DNA of 64,000 nt from Halobacteriales archaeon QS_1_68_20 (lineage in GTDB: Archaea > Halobacteriota > Halobacteria > Halobacteriales > PXRE01): the NCBI GenBank assembly GCA_003021085.1, contig PXRE01000039.1, positions 48,609-112,608 of the forward strand, read 5' to 3'. Of this stretch, positions 52,735 to 62,971 are shown one piece after another (position 1 is the stretch's first letter; each line of letters begins with the position of its first letter). Both the position numbers and the translations under genes were made by a program. The notes beneath the pieces were generated by a model. It saw only the letters and a program-made list of their open reading frames with translations. It ran no database searches and was not told the DNA's origin.

Positions 52735-54582
52735 ATGAGTACGATCCACGAGCACGACGTGATCGTCGTCGGCGCGGGCGGTGCCGGTCTCCGGGCGGCC
52801 ATCGCGGCCGACGAGGCGGGTGCCGACGCCGCGCTGGTCACGAAGCTCCACCCGGTCCGGAGCCACACCGGGGCCGCGGAGGGCGGCATCAACGCCGCGC
52901 TCCACGACGAGGACTCCGTCGAGAGCCACGCCTACGATACGATGAAGGGGTCGGACTACCTCGGGGACGCCCCCGCCATCGAGGTGCTCTGTGAGGACGC
53001 TCCCGAGGAGGTCATGCGCCTGGAGCACTGGGGGATGCCCTTCTCCCGCGAGGAGGACGGCACCGTCTCCCAGCGGCCGTTCGGCGGCCTCTCGTACCCC
53101 CGGACCACCTACGCGGGCGCCGAGACCGGCCACCACCTCCTGCACACCCTCTACCAGCAGGTCGTCAAGCGCGGTATCCAGGTCTACGACGAGTGGTACG
53201 TCACCCGCCTGGCGGTGACCGACGAACCGGACCCGCGCGACCGGACCTGCGAGGGCGTCGTCGCCTACGACGTGCAGTCCGGCGAGATCGCGGGCTTCCA
53301 CGCCCGCTCGGGGGTCGTGCTGGCGACCGGCGGCCTGGGCCAGGTGTTCGATCACACCACCAACGCCGTCTCCTGCACCGGCGACGGGCAGGCCATGGCC
53401 TACCGCGCCGGCGTCCCGCTGGAGGACATGGAGTTCGTCCAGTTCCACCCAACTACCCTCCCGTCGACGGGCGTGCTCATCTCCGAGGCGGTCCGCGGCG
53501 AGGGCGGCATCCTCTACAACGAGGACGGCGAGCGGTTCATGTTCGAGCACGGCTACGCCGGCGAGTGGGGCGAGGTCGCCTCCCGCGACGTGGTCTCCCG
53601 TGCGGAACTGACCGAGGTCCAGGAGGGACGGGGCATCGAGGACGAGTACGTCCACCTCGACATGCGCCACCTCGGCGAGGACCGCATCCTCGACCGTCTG
53701 GAGAACATCCTCCACCTCGCGGCGGACTTCGAGGGCGTCGACGCCCTGCAGGGACCGATGCCGGTCAAGCCCGGCCAGCACTACCAGATGGGCGGCATCG
53801 AGACCGACGAGAACGGCGCCACCTGCGTCGAGGGCCTGTACGCCGCCGGCGAGTGCGCCTGCGTCTCGGTCCACGGCGCCAACCGCCTGGGCGGCAACGC
53901 GCTGCCGGAACTGTTCGTGATGGGCAAGCGCGCCGGCCAGGCCGCCGCGGGCGTCGACCTGGGCGAGGCCCGGATCGAGACGGGCCGCGCCGGCGACGAG
54001 GAGACCGACGAGGTGGACGCCCCGGTCCCGCTGGGCGCCGTCGACGCACCCGCCATCGAGGGCGACGCGGCCGCGGACGGTGGGGCTGTCACCGAAACCG
54101 AGGGCGTCCTCGAACGGGCCGTCCAGGCCGAGCGCGAGTGGATCGAACACCTGCTGGAGAAAGACACCGGCGTCCAGCAGGCCGAGTTGCGCGCCGAGTT
54201 GCAGGAGGCGATGACCGAGTACGTCAACGTCTTCCGCAACGAGGACGGCATCAAGCGCGCGCTGGAGGTCATCCGCCGCGTGCGCGAGCGCTACCAGGAC
54301 GTCTACGTCGCCGACCCCTCGCGGACGTTCAACACGGACCTCCAGCAGACCCTGGAGATGCGCAACATCATCGACTGCGCCGAGGCCATCGCCGTCTCGG
54401 CACTGGTCCGCACGGAGTTCCGGGGCGCCCACTGGCGCCAGGAACACCAGGAACGGACGGACGACGACTGGCTCAAGCACACGATGATCTCCTGGGACGA
54501 CGGGGACCCGACACTGTGGTACCGCCCCGTCATCCTCGAAGGCGACAGGAAGACCTACGAGCCGAAAGAGCGCAGTTACTGA
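52735..54582 (+). CDS. sdhA: Succinate dehydrogenase flavoprotein subunit
   Basis: 615 residues. Oxidises succinate to fumarate with covalent FAD. FAD loop VIVVGAGGAGLRAAIAADEA, the flavin-linking histidine in RSHTGAAEGGINAALHDE, QFHPTTLPSTGVLISEAVRG, and the active-site arginine and histidine in HGANRLGGNALPEL. C-terminal helical domain to FRGAHWRQEHQ. A TATA-like GATTTAGC about 40 bases upstream suggests its own promoter, needed because it is separated from sdhCDB. Confidence 0.96.
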   Translation: MSTIHEHDVIVVGAGGAGLRAAIAADEAGADAALVTKLHPVRSHTGAAEGGINAALHDEDSVESHAYDTMKGSDYLGDAPAIEVLCEDAPEEVMRLEHWGMPFSREEDGTVSQRPFGGLSYPRTTYAGAETGHHLLHTLYQQVVKRGIQVYDEWYVTRLAVTDEPDPRDRTCEGVVAYDVQSGEIAGFHARSGVVLATGGLGQVFDHTTNAVSCTGDGQAMAYRAGVPLEDMEFVQFHPTTLPSTGVLISEAVRGEGGILYNEDGERFMFEHGYAGEWGEVASRDVVSRAELTEVQEGRGIEDEYVHLDMRHLGEDRILDRLENILHLAADFEGVDALQGPMPVKPGQHYQMGGIETDENGATCVEGLYAAGECACVSVHGANRLGGNALPELFVMGKRAGQAAAGVDLGEARIETGRAGDEETDEVDAPVPLGAVDAPAIEGDAAADGGAVTETEGVLERAVQAEREWIEHLLEKDTGVQQAELRAELQEAMTEYVNVFRNEDGIKRALEVIRRVRERYQDVYVADPSRTFNTDLQQTLEMRNIIDCAEAIAVSALVRTEFRGAHWRQEHQERTDDDWLKHTMISWDDGDPTLWYRPVILEGDRKTYEPKERSY

Positions 54583-54634
54583 GCCTCTCGTCGCCTTTTC
54601 GTCGCTGTCCGGTTCTGCCGGCCCTCTCCGGGGT

Positions 54635-54664
54635 TATATGAAAATATGTGCATATGTTCATATA
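54635..54664. repeat. 30-bp palindrome, copy 2
   Basis: TATATGAAAATATG, centre TG, CATATGTTCATATA: 14-base arms with one mismatch. Differs from the copy at 4527-4556 at only two positions by my alignment. It lies between the convergent ends of sdhA and a lipoprotein gene, a place where promoters are not expected, which makes a terminator or chromosome-organising role as likely as gene regulation. Confidence 0.6.
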
Positions 54665-54679
54665 CTCCCGGGGTCGTTC

Positions 54680-55555
54680 TCACTCCAGCGAGACGCCCCA
54701 GACCCGGTCGTGGGTCAACAGGTACGTCGTCTCGCTGGCGAACTGGACGATGGCGTCCGAGAGGCCGCCGTCGTAGGTCGTCCGCCGAGTTCCGTCGTCG
54801 ATGCCCGACAGCGCCGCGTCTATCGCGTCCGTGGCGGCCGCGCCGGGGTCGGGGAACCGCAGCACCACCGGGTCCTCGGCCGTGCCCGGGGACAGCGAGA
54901 GCACGTACCACGCCTCCGTGCTGAAGAAGGCGGCGTCGGTCTGCTGGACCTCCGTGCCGCGGTAGGTCTCGCCGTCGTGTTCGAAGTACCCGCCGAATAA
55001 CTCGTGGCGCACCCACTCCCCGAGGGCCGTCTCGGGGTAGACGGTCGCGCGCTCCGCGGAGATGGCGCTCCGGGCGAACTCGCGGCGGCGCTCCGGCAGC
55101 GACTCCACGGGCGTCACCGTCGTCCCGGCGGGCGGGTCCGCGGGGTCGGCACCGACCAGCAGTTCGTACCTGGTCCCGCCCTCGGCGCTCAGGTCGTAGG
55201 TGCCGTCGACCGACCCGCCGGCCGACGCCAGTCGGACCGTCTCGAACTGCGGCACCACGGGTTCGGGTGTGTGGACGCCGGAATCGGCGTGGCCGCGGAC
55301 CGTCTCGTCGGTGCTGGCGGCCCGCCGGAGCCAGTGCTGGAGCGCGTTGGGGTAGACGGTCAGCGGCGCCTCGGCGGCCGCGTCGGCGGCGTCGGCGGCC
55401 TCGAGCACCAGTCTGCTGGGTGCGGCCGTGGGCGACGCGCTCCCGGTGGGGGACGGCGACGCCGACTCGTCGTCACCGCCGACCACGCAGCCGGCGCTCC
55501 CGACCGCGGCGCCGACCACCGCCGCGAGGTAGGCGCGACGTGATCGTCGTGTCAT
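54680..55555 (-). CDS. Tat lipoprotein, function unknown
   Basis: 291 residues. Twin-arginine signal (TRRSRRAYLAAVVGAAVGSA) and lipobox GSAGC with Cys23, then a Ser/Pro/Thr linker and an alpha-beta ectodomain that includes ERATVYPETALGEWVRHELF. No enzyme motif recognised. Anchored to the outer face of the membrane. Confidence 0.72.
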   Translation of the reverse strand: MTRRSRRAYLAAVVGAAVGSAGCVVGGDDESASPSPTGSASPTAAPSRLVLEAADAADAAAEAPLTVYPNALQHWLRRAASTDETVRGHADSGVHTPEPVVPQFETVRLASAGGSVDGTYDLSAEGGTRYELLVGADPADPPAGTTVTPVESLPERRREFARSAISAERATVYPETALGEWVRHELFGGYFEHDGETYRGTEVQQTDAAFFSTEAWYVLSLSPGTAEDPVVLRFPDPGAAATDAIDAALSGIDDGTRRTTYDGGLSDAIVQFASETTYLLTHDRVWGVSLE

Positions 55556-55627
55556 GTTCCTGCCTTCTCGGTCGTTCGGTAAGTGTCTCGCGGTTACTGA
55601 AACGACCGTTTCAACGACGGCCCGCGA

Positions 55628-55822
55628 TCAGATGCCGAGGACCTCCAGCAGGTTGAAGCTCCAGCCGAGCCACCCGACCAGCTTGTAGCCGACGTAGATG
55701 CCGACGATGCCCACGATGCCGGGCAGTTCCGGCGGCGCGGGAATCGGAACCTGGAGGTAACGGAACACCGCTCCGGTCATCAGCCCCGTCAGAAGTGACA
55801 GGACGATGAGTTTCGTAGCCAT
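55628..55822 (-). CDS. XapX-domain membrane protein
   Basis: 64 residues, two hydrophobic helices. LTGLMTGAVFRYLQVPIPAP and LPGIVGIVGIYVGYKLV are the XapX signature. The role of the family is unknown. The ATG at 55822 gives the usual short length; the much longer open frame is antisense GC drift. Confidence 0.85.
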   Translation of the reverse strand: MATKLIVLSLLTGLMTGAVFRYLQVPIPAPPELPGIVGIVGIYVGYKLVGWLGWSFNLLEVLGI

Positions 55823-55998
55823 GGTGGCACCTGATAGCGGCCGGAGACGTAAAAAGCGGTTCGGAGCGTCCCGGCCGTGCCGCCCCGGGACGACCGCCGG
55901 CGTGCAGGCGGTCGGCCGGCCGTCGCGGGTTGGGTCGCCGGACCGCCGTCGGGCGCGGGCCGTCGCATTGATGTTCCCCGCCCAGAAACACCCGGCGG

Positions 55999-57297
55999 AT
56001 GACACGTTGTTCGAACTGTGGAGCGGCGGTGGAGGACCGGGACGCGTTCTGTGGAGCCTGTGGCTCGCCGGTGGCCGACGACGCGGCGCCGGGAACGGGC
56101 GACGAGGAACGGGGACAGTACCAGGGTGAGACCGAGCAGGAGCGTCCGGCGGAACCGGGGCGGCGAGACGCACAGGATGGCCCCCAGGACGGCGCGCCCG
56201 GCGGTGGGCAGGGTAGCGCCCCCGGCGGGAACCGGCGGGACGGCGCGCCCGGCGGCTACCAGGGCCGTGGACGCCAGGGCCAGCACCAGGGAGCGAACCA
56301 GGGCCAGCAGGGCCGTGGACGCCAGGGCCAGCACGGCGCCCCGGCACGGGGCAACCAGGGCGGCCCGGCGCCAGGGCAGGTGCGACGGGAACAGCCACCT
56401 CGCCGGCCCGGCAGGTCCGGGGGCGGAACCAGTCGCCGGGACCTGCTCAAGTACGGGGGCGGCGCGGCCGTCCTGGCGGGCGGTGGGTGGCTGGCGTACG
56501 ACCGGTTGCTGGGCGGCGGCGGCGACGGGGCCATGCGCGACAGGAAGTGGCTCGTCGCGCCGGACGTCCTGGGCGTGGACCGCTACCAGTTCGGCCGGGT
56601 GGCGGCCGACACCGTCCGCGGGAACGAGTCCTCGCTGTACGGCTCGTCGGTGTCGGAGCTGCAGAACACCATCGAGAGCCTGGAGGAGTTCGGCGTCTCC
56701 TACGACCGGACCCAGGGGTTGCTCATCGCCGATTCGTTCGTCGTGGTCACCGGTTCCATCGACCAGCAGGCGGCCAACGAAGGGTTCCAGTCCCAGGACT
56801 TCGAGGACCGCGGAGAGTACGGCGGCTACCAGGTGTACGACAACGGCACCGCGGTCGGCTTCGACGGCGACGCCATGATCATCGCTCCCACGTTCGGGTC
56901 GCTCACGCCCCAGGACCGGCTCCGGGCGGTGATCGACGCCTCCGGCGGGAGCGAGCCCCGGTACCACGAGTCCCGGGCGAGTTGCGACGACCTCATGTCG
57001 GAACTCGGGCAGGGGTTGGCCGTCGCGGGGTCGGCGTCGGACGAGTCTGCCGTGGACGAGGACCTGATCGCGGCCGGACTCGCCCACCGGCTGAACGGTG
57101 ACCGCCTGAACTTCCGCCTGGCGCTGGTGTTCCGTGACGCGTCGGCCGTCGACGTCAGTTCGCCCGGCGACGTCCAGAACTACGGGTTCGACCCCTCGCG
57201 GCTGTCGGATCCGCAACTCTCGACCGACGGACGGATCGTCCGCATCGACGACGAACTGCCCACCGACGGCGCCGACTTCATGGACGACCTCCCGTAG
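55999..57297 (+). CDS. Zinc-ribbon protein with an internal Tat-like membrane segment
   Basis: 432 residues. N-terminal zinc ribbon (CSNCGAAVEDRDAFCGACGS). A Gln/Gly/Arg low-complexity linker follows (35-135, twice GRGRQGQH). Then a twin-arginine-like segment TSRRDLLKYGGGAAVLAGGG ahead of one membrane helix (near 145-170), and an exported-type domain of 260 residues (DVLGVDRYQFGRVAADTV and so on). A Tat motif behind a folded zinc ribbon is odd: either the ribbon stays inside as a sensor, or the segment is a plain signal anchor. Function unknown. Confidence 0.7.
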   Translation: MTRCSNCGAAVEDRDAFCGACGSPVADDAAPGTGDEERGQYQGETEQERPAEPGRRDAQDGPQDGAPGGGQGSAPGGNRRDGAPGGYQGRGRQGQHQGANQGQQGRGRQGQHGAPARGNQGGPAPGQVRREQPPRRPGRSGGGTSRRDLLKYGGGAAVLAGGGWLAYDRLLGGGGDGAMRDRKWLVAPDVLGVDRYQFGRVAADTVRGNESSLYGSSVSELQNTIESLEEFGVSYDRTQGLLIADSFVVVTGSIDQQAANEGFQSQDFEDRGEYGGYQVYDNGTAVGFDGDAMIIAPTFGSLTPQDRLRAVIDASGGSEPRYHESRASCDDLMSELGQGLAVAGSASDESAVDEDLIAAGLAHRLNGDRLNFRLALVFRDASAVDVSSPGDVQNYGFDPSRLSDPQLSTDGRIVRIDDELPTDGADFMDDLP

Positions 57298-57345
57298 CGG
57301 GACCGGGCGACCGACTACCGGGGCTTCATCCGGACTGGCCGCCGC

Positions 57346-59349
57346 TCAGGCCAGCCAGTCGTCGGGTTTGGTGTCGTAGTCGACGTCGTCGGCGGCGATC
57401 TCCTCGACGGCTTCCCGGGGGAGGTCCTGCTCCTCGAACTCCTCGCCGTCGTAGCGGATGAGTTTCCCCCGCTCGACGGGTTCGGGTTCGGCGTTGCGCC
57501 GCTTTGCCACCTTCAGGTCGTGGTCGTCGACCTCCTTGACGATGGTCTCGAGGTTGACCGGCCGGCCCCAGAGGTCGAACGTCCGCTCGAGGGCGCGTTT
57601 GGCCTGCGGCAGGTCCAGCGCGACGCCGTTGTAGCGGTGGCCCAACAGGAGTTCGTTGCGGTTCTCGTAGTTGCCGTCCAGCACCTCGACGGTCGGCTTG
57701 CCGAAGTTGGTGAACTGCAGGAGCAGTTTCTTCTTGACGTCGGCGGCGTCGGTCGAGGTGGCGTGGTACTGCTCGGTCGCCCGGGAGTACTCGTAGGCGA
57801 AGTAGTCGAACTCGTCGACGAACTCCTGGGTGAGGAACTCGTCGATGAACGTGACGTCGTTGTGGCTCTCGCGGATCTCGTACATCCGGTCCCACCCGGC
57901 GGCGTAGTCGACGTCCGCCACGGCCGACTCCACGCCGGGGTACCGCTCCGTCTCGAAGAGGTACCTGCTGATCCGTTCGAGTTCGTTCTGGCCGATCCGG
58001 CGGACGAACACGCGGTTCTGCGGGCGCGCCAGCGAGTAGTGGCGCTCGGCCAGGCCCTCGTAGGTCAGCGCCCTCCAGGGGTCAGTCGCCAGGTCAACCT
58101 CACCGTCGATGGCCCCTTCGACGGCTTCGCGGTCGACCTTCTCGTCCGGAAGGTCCAGTAGCGTCTCCGGGTTCTCGTGGTCGATGGCGTCCAGGCGGGG
58201 GTCCGGCGCCAGCAGGTCCTCCAGACGGTCGAAGTCGACCACGTCGTGGAAGTTCCGCCAGGTGACCCCTTCGACGCGGAGGAGGCGCTCGACCACGTCC
58301 CGGCGGTTGGTGGTGTTCTCGACGTACTCCCACAGTTGCTTGCCGAGTTTGTAGGGGTTCATCCCCGGGGAGTTGAGAACGCGGGCCTGGTGGTCGGCGT
58401 AACTGACGAACTCGTCGGCGTCGGCGAACGCCTCCCCGGCCATCATCATCGACTCCCAGTAGGCGGCCCACCCCTCGTTCATCACCTTCGTCATCTTCTG
58501 GGGCGCGAAGTAGTACGCCTCCGTTCGGAGGACGTCAAGCACCTCCTTCTGCCAGTCCTCGAACTCCGTGGCCCGGCCGGTCTCCTCGTCGTACTGCATG
58601 CCGTTGGCCCGCAAGTACGCCAGCACGTCGCTGACGGGTTCGTGGTCGTCGTCGGCCTCCGCCTGGGCCTCTAGCCACTCGTCGTCGAACACCTCCTCGA
58701 CCACCTCGTCGCTGAGGTTCAACTCCGAGAGGTCCACTTCCTCGTCCACGTCCTCGCCGTCGTCCAGGTCCGGTTCGCGGACGAACGGCCGGTGCTGGTC
58801 GATGGTGTCCTCCAGGCACAGCACCGAGTCCACGAACCGCTCGACCCTGTCGCGGTCGATCTCCGGGTCGGACATGATCTCGGAGATGCGCTCGGCGTGC
58901 CGTTCCAGCATGGCCGCGGCGTTTGGGCCGCGGCTCTCCCGGCCGTCGTCGGGCGAACGGCCCTCGAACAGGCCGAACCACTCGTTGTTGGCGAAGAAGT
59001 CGGCGTGGGCCTCGACGTGGGTGATGACCGCCTTCTGGTCCGCGAGCTGGTTGGACTCCTGCAGGAAGGCGTTGGAGGGGTCGTCGTTGTTGACGATCTC
59101 GAAGGCCTTGCCGCCGGTGTAGCGGTCCTGCTTGCGCTGGCGGTCGTACTGCATGCCCCACCGCCAGTGGGGGTACCGGCGCTGGAACCCGCCGTAGGCG
59201 ATCAACTGGTTCATTTCGTCGTGGTCGACGACCCAGTAGTTGACGTCGTACGGTTCCAGCCCGAGTTTGCGGGCGAGCTGTCCCGCCTCGTCGACGGCCT
59301 CCTCCAGGTCGGCCGCCACGCGCTGTTTGCGGATGCGGTCGCTGTTCAT
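57346..59349 (-). CDS. SpoVR family protein
   Basis: 667 residues. SpoVR family, named for a Bacillus spore-cortex gene but widespread in non-sporulating cells together with PrkA and DUF444 proteins. N-terminal [20 protein letters not shown] and [20 protein letters not shown], then a histidine-bearing [15 protein letters not shown] and [20 protein letters not shown]. The acidic insert at 190-240 suits halophily. Its ATG overlaps the stop of the DUF444 gene by four bases. Biochemical role unknown. Confidence 0.92.
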   Translation of the reverse strand: MNSDRIRKQRVAADLEEAVDEAGQLARKLGLEPYDVNYWVVDHDEMNQLIAYGGFQRRYPHWRWGMQYDRQRKQDRYTGGKAFEIVNNDDPSNAFLQESNQLADQKAVITHVEAHADFFANNEWFGLFEGRSPDDGRESRGPNAAAMLERHAERISEIMSDPEIDRDRVERFVDSVLCLEDTIDQHRPFVREPDLDDGEDVDEEVDLSELNLSDEVVEEVFDDEWLEAQAEADDDHEPVSDVLAYLRANGMQYDEETGRATEFEDWQKEVLDVLRTEAYYFAPQKMTKVMNEGWAAYWESMMMAGEAFADADEFVSYADHQARVLNSPGMNPYKLGKQLWEYVENTTNRRDVVERLLRVEGVTWRNFHDVVDFDRLEDLLAPDPRLDAIDHENPETLLDLPDEKVDREAVEGAIDGEVDLATDPWRALTYEGLAERHYSLARPQNRVFVRRIGQNELERISRYLFETERYPGVESAVADVDYAAGWDRMYEIRESHNDVTFIDEFLTQEFVDEFDYFAYEYSRATEQYHATSTDAADVKKKLLLQFTNFGKPTVEVLDGNYENRNELLLGHRYNGVALDLPQAKRALERTFDLWGRPVNLETIVKEVDDHDLKVAKRRNAEPEPVERGKLIRYDGEEFEEQDLPREAVEEIAADDVDYDTKPDDWLA

Positions 59350-60566
59350 GATTCCTCCGTGCTGAGTATCTCGTAGATGGCGTCGGTCACGTCCGCCTTG
59401 CTCGAGACGTACGAGACCACCACGTCGTCGCTGTCGGAGAACGCCGCCTCCACCTGCTCGGCGTGGGTCGCGTTGATGGCGTTGCCGCTGGGCTGGGTCT
59501 CCACGTAGGCGTGGAGGTTCGCGGGCATCTCCGACATCATCGGGATCACGCGGTCCTCGGTGTCGTTGCTGGAGTTCTCGCTGTCGCCGGCGGCGAACAC
59601 GTAGCGGTTCCACTCGCTCCAGGGGTACCGCTCGTCGAGGATCTCGGCGGTCAGTTCGTAGGCGCTGGAGATGCGCGTCCCCCCGCCGGAACGGATGCCG
59701 AAGAACTCGTCGCGCTCGACCTCCCAGGCCTCGGCGTCGTGGGCGACGTAGACGAACTCGGCGTTGTCGTACTTGCCCGTCAGGTACCAGTCCAGCGGCG
59801 TGAACGTCCGCTCGACCAGTTCGCGCTTCTTCTCGCGCATCGACCCCGACACGTCGCGGATGTTCACGACGACGACGTTGCGCTCGTACTCCTCGACGGT
59901 CTCGGGGTAGCGGTAGCGCTCGTCCTCCCGGCGGAACGGCACCCGGTCGATGCCCTCCCGGCGGGCGTCCTCCAGCCAGGCCTTCGAGACGGGCAGGTTC
60001 TCCCCGCGGGCCCACTCGTAGGCGGCGTCGGGGCCGACGCCGTCGACCTTGAGCACCTCGCGGACGAACTCCTCGTCGAAGTCCATCGCCAGCTTGCGCT
60101 TCAGCCCCTCCTTGAACAGGCGCTCGAAGTCCAGCGTCGAGTTCGGCCCCGTGCGGGTGATGTCGGTGTACTCGCCCTCGACCTCCTCGACGACCTTCTT
60201 GCCCTTCGGTTCCAGATCCAGGCCGAGTTCCTCGTCGAGTTCGCGGGCGAACTCCTCGGGGTCCATCTCGTAGTACTCGTGGTCGCCGCTGTCCTCGCCG
60301 GGTTCGCCCTCGTCGCCGTCGCCGGGCTGGGGTTGCGGGCGGCCGACGGGGTCGCCCTGGTCGGGGGCGTCGCCGTCGCCCTGGCCGACCCCGCCCTGGT
60401 CGAGCTGGTCGTACTCGAAGCTCGGCAGGTCCACGATCTTGATCGGGATCTGGATCTCGTCGTTGCGGCTCCCGCCGAGGTCGCCGTACTGGATGAACTC
60501 CGAGAGGTCCTGGCGATTGCGCTCGCCGACCTCCCGGAACCGGTCGAGGTCTTCTCTCAGTCCCAT
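59346..60566 (-). CDS. DUF444 (YeaH-like) protein
   Basis: 406 residues. N-terminal helical part with [20 protein letters not shown], an acidic Gly/Asp linker (70-120), and a von Willebrand A-like domain with a MIDAS-type [18 protein letters not shown] near residue 245. It overlaps the PrkA gene by 10 bases and SpoVR by 4. In bacteria YeaH works with the YeaG (PrkA) kinase in stress and nitrogen-starvation survival. Confidence 0.92.
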   Translation of the reverse strand: MGLREDLDRFREVGERNRQDLSEFIQYGDLGGSRNDEIQIPIKIVDLPSFEYDQLDQGGVGQGDGDAPDQGDPVGRPQPQPGDGDEGEPGEDSGDHEYYEMDPEEFARELDEELGLDLEPKGKKVVEEVEGEYTDITRTGPNSTLDFERLFKEGLKRKLAMDFDEEFVREVLKVDGVGPDAAYEWARGENLPVSKAWLEDARREGIDRVPFRREDERYRYPETVEEYERNVVVVNIRDVSGSMREKKRELVERTFTPLDWYLTGKYDNAEFVYVAHDAEAWEVERDEFFGIRSGGGTRISSAYELTAEILDERYPWSEWNRYVFAAGDSENSSNDTEDRVIPMMSEMPANLHAYVETQPSGNAINATHAEQVEAAFSDSDDVVVSYVSSKADVTDAIYEILSTEES

Positions 60567-62971
60567 TGGTAGCTCACCTGTCCCATGACGTGCCGGCTGG
60601 TCAGTTCGGCCGACGCCTCGGTGTAGTCGAACAGGTCCACCATGTTCTCGATGGCCTGCTCCTTGACGCGCTCGGTCTCGGTGTTGGCCGGCGGATCCGC
60701 CCACTGGCCCGGGTCGAAGTCTTCGAAGGTCCGCCGGACGTCGGCCCAGTCGTGGGTCTCCAGCACCGTCTTGATGACCGGGATTTCCGTGAGGTCGACG
60801 TCGCGGACCTCGAAGTCCTCGGTGCGGTGACGCCAGGCGTGGCGGTTCAAGGCGGTGATGATCTTCTCCTCGCGGAACTCCTCGACGGCGGGCGAGGGGT
60901 GGTCGCCCGCGTAGTCGGCTTCTTCGAACCGGCCGAGGTGCTCGACCTCGAACACCTTCATCTTCAGCGGGTCCGGGTCGACCGGGCCGCGGTCGGTCTC
61001 GACCTGCTCGTCGGTCGCCCACGCGTAGACGTGTTCGACGTACTCCTCGACGGTCTCGGTGTCGACGCGCTTCTCGCGCATGATGGCGTCGAGCACGTCC
61101 CGCTCCTGCTGGTCGTAGACGTAGTTCTTCACGGCGACCACGCGGTCCTCGAACTGCGAGCGCTCGCCCGAGGAGAACACGGGCGCGTCCGCCAGGCCGT
61201 CGATCATCGCGTCGAGCACGTCACGCGGCATGACGACGTCCTCGACGGGGAGGTCGGGGTGGTGGCGCTCGCGGTCGTCGGCCAGCAGTTCCGCGAGCAC
61301 GTCCCGGGTGTAGGTGACGGGGATGCCCCGGACGCCGTCGTCGGCGTCGTCGTCGAGGTCGAACTCCTCGCGCTCGACGCGCTCGTCGCCGTCCTGGACG
61401 TACCCCTGGTCGAACAACTTGGCCTTGTCGACGAGGTCGTAGCCGCCCGGCAGGTCGTCCTCCACCAGGCGGCTGACGACGCTGTACATCGCGGCGGCCT
61501 CCAGGGCGTGGGGGGCGAGTTCCCGGTCGACGGTGCCGTCGTCGCCCTCGACGGTCATCACCAGCGGCGCGCGGATGGCCGCCTCGGCGGCGTCCTCCTC
61601 GCGGTCGCCGACGCCCGTTTCGTCGGTCAACTCCCGCCTGATGAGTTCGACCTCCAGCCGCAGGTTGGTGAGGTAGCTGAACTCGTGGCGGTCCAGGCGG
61701 CGCTTGAGCGCCTTCAGCGGGTCGGCCCCGCGGTCGGCGTGCTGGTTGAGCGTCGCCGCCAGGTCCGGGTTCGAGATCACGAGCAGGAGGGTGTCGACGT
61801 CCATCCCGATGCCCTTGTCGAGTTTGACGGCACCCTCGTCGGCGACGTTCAGCAGGCGCTGGAGCAGGTCGGCGTGCTGGCTGGCGTCCTCGACGACGGT
61901 CAGCAGGCCGTTGCCCTGGCTGAGCACGCCGTCGTAGCTGAACGCCTGGGGGTTCTTGCGGCCCCGGGAGTCCAGTTCCTGGAGCATCCCGGCCATCCAG
62001 GACCCGACGAGGCGCTCTTTGGGGCTGCCGTCGTCCTCGCTGTGGAGGACGCCGATGCCCTTGCCGAGGTCGACGACGTAGTTCTTCACCCGGAGGTGCT
62101 CCGGGTCGGTGATGGCCGAGAAGAGGTCCTCGACCCCTTCGCGGCGGTAGCGCTCTTCGAGGTAGTCGTAGGCCTCCCGGGAGAACGGGTCCAGGTCCGT
62201 GTCCACGCGGACGTCGACGTGGCCGTCGAGTTCCTCGTTGACGGCGTCCAGCACGTCCTCGCGGACGGGGTCGGGGAACACCGACAGCGGGTGGACCTGC
62301 ACGGGGCTCTCGTACCAGTGGTCCTCGTCGCTCCCGGGGGCGTCGCCGTAGGACAGCGAGCGGCCCGCCTCGGCGTTGGCGACGTTCCACTCGACGGTGT
62401 AGCGCCGGCCCGCCTCCGTCTTGGAGTACTCCCGCAGGCCGTTGATCAGGCAGCGCTTGAACTCGGACTTGCCCGTCGCCGTCGGGCCGTCGACCCAGAG
62501 TATCTTCTCGTCTTTGCCGCGGCCGGCGGCGATGGCCCGCAGGTCCTCGACGAACTCGTTGAGGACGCGGGTGTTGCCCAGCACCGCGTGCTCGCCGTCG
62601 TTGTGCGGGTCGTCGAAGAAGCGGTAGCGTTCCCGTTCCTCGCCGGCCTCGATGACGGTGCGGGTGCCGGCGTCCTCGATGGCGGAAAGCAGGTACTTCG
62701 CGGCGTGGGCCGCCAGGTGCGGATCTTCGAGGATCCGGTCGACGTACTCCGCGACGCTGATCGGTTCCTCGTAGGCGTCCTCCAGCGCTCGGTCGGCCGC
62801 CTCGACGAAGCCCTCGCCGTCGGCCGGGTTGCGGTCGCGGTTCCGGTCGCTCCCGGATCGTTCGACGGATTCGCCGCCGTCGGTGCGAACCGCCGGCGTC
62901 TCGTCCGTGCGTGCGATGCTCTCGCGCGGGCGGGGCGACGGCGGCGGTTCCACGTTGCGGTCGTCGGTCAT
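60557..62971 (-). CDS. prkA: PrkA-family AAA/serine kinase, second copy
   Basis: 804 residues. AAA domain with Walker [19 protein letters not shown] near residue 148 and Walker B region [13 protein letters not shown], then the PrkA kinase-like C-terminus ([20 protein letters not shown]). Residues 1-65 are a low-complexity extension. PrkA/YeaG proteins phosphorylate unknown targets under stress. It overlaps the upstream prkA by one base (TGATG) and the downstream DUF444 gene by 10. Confidence 0.9.
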   Translation of the reverse strand: MTDDRNVEPPPSPRPRESIARTDETPAVRTDGGESVERSGSDRNRDRNPADGEGFVEAADRALEDAYEEPISVAEYVDRILEDPHLAAHAAKYLLSAIEDAGTRTVIEAGEERERYRFFDDPHNDGEHAVLGNTRVLNEFVEDLRAIAAGRGKDEKILWVDGPTATGKSEFKRCLINGLREYSKTEAGRRYTVEWNVANAEAGRSLSYGDAPGSDEDHWYESPVQVHPLSVFPDPVREDVLDAVNEELDGHVDVRVDTDLDPFSREAYDYLEERYRREGVEDLFSAITDPEHLRVKNYVVDLGKGIGVLHSEDDGSPKERLVGSWMAGMLQELDSRGRKNPQAFSYDGVLSQGNGLLTVVEDASQHADLLQRLLNVADEGAVKLDKGIGMDVDTLLLVISNPDLAATLNQHADRGADPLKALKRRLDRHEFSYLTNLRLEVELIRRELTDETGVGDREEDAAEAAIRAPLVMTVEGDDGTVDRELAPHALEAAAMYSVVSRLVEDDLPGGYDLVDKAKLFDQGYVQDGDERVEREEFDLDDDADDGVRGIPVTYTRDVLAELLADDRERHHPDLPVEDVVMPRDVLDAMIDGLADAPVFSSGERSQFEDRVVAVKNYVYDQQERDVLDAIMREKRVDTETVEEYVEHVYAWATDEQVETDRGPVDPDPLKMKVFEVEHLGRFEEADYAGDHPSPAVEEFREEKIITALNRHAWRHRTEDFEVRDVDLTEIPVIKTVLETHDWADVRRTFEDFDPGQWADPPANTETERVKEQAIENMVDLFDYTEASAELTSRHVMGQVSYQWD

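Noticed and set aside
52705..54480. 591-codon frame antisense to sdhA
   Set aside because: Mirror frame of a certain gene, with no domain and an amino-acid mix typical of antisense GC-rich DNA.
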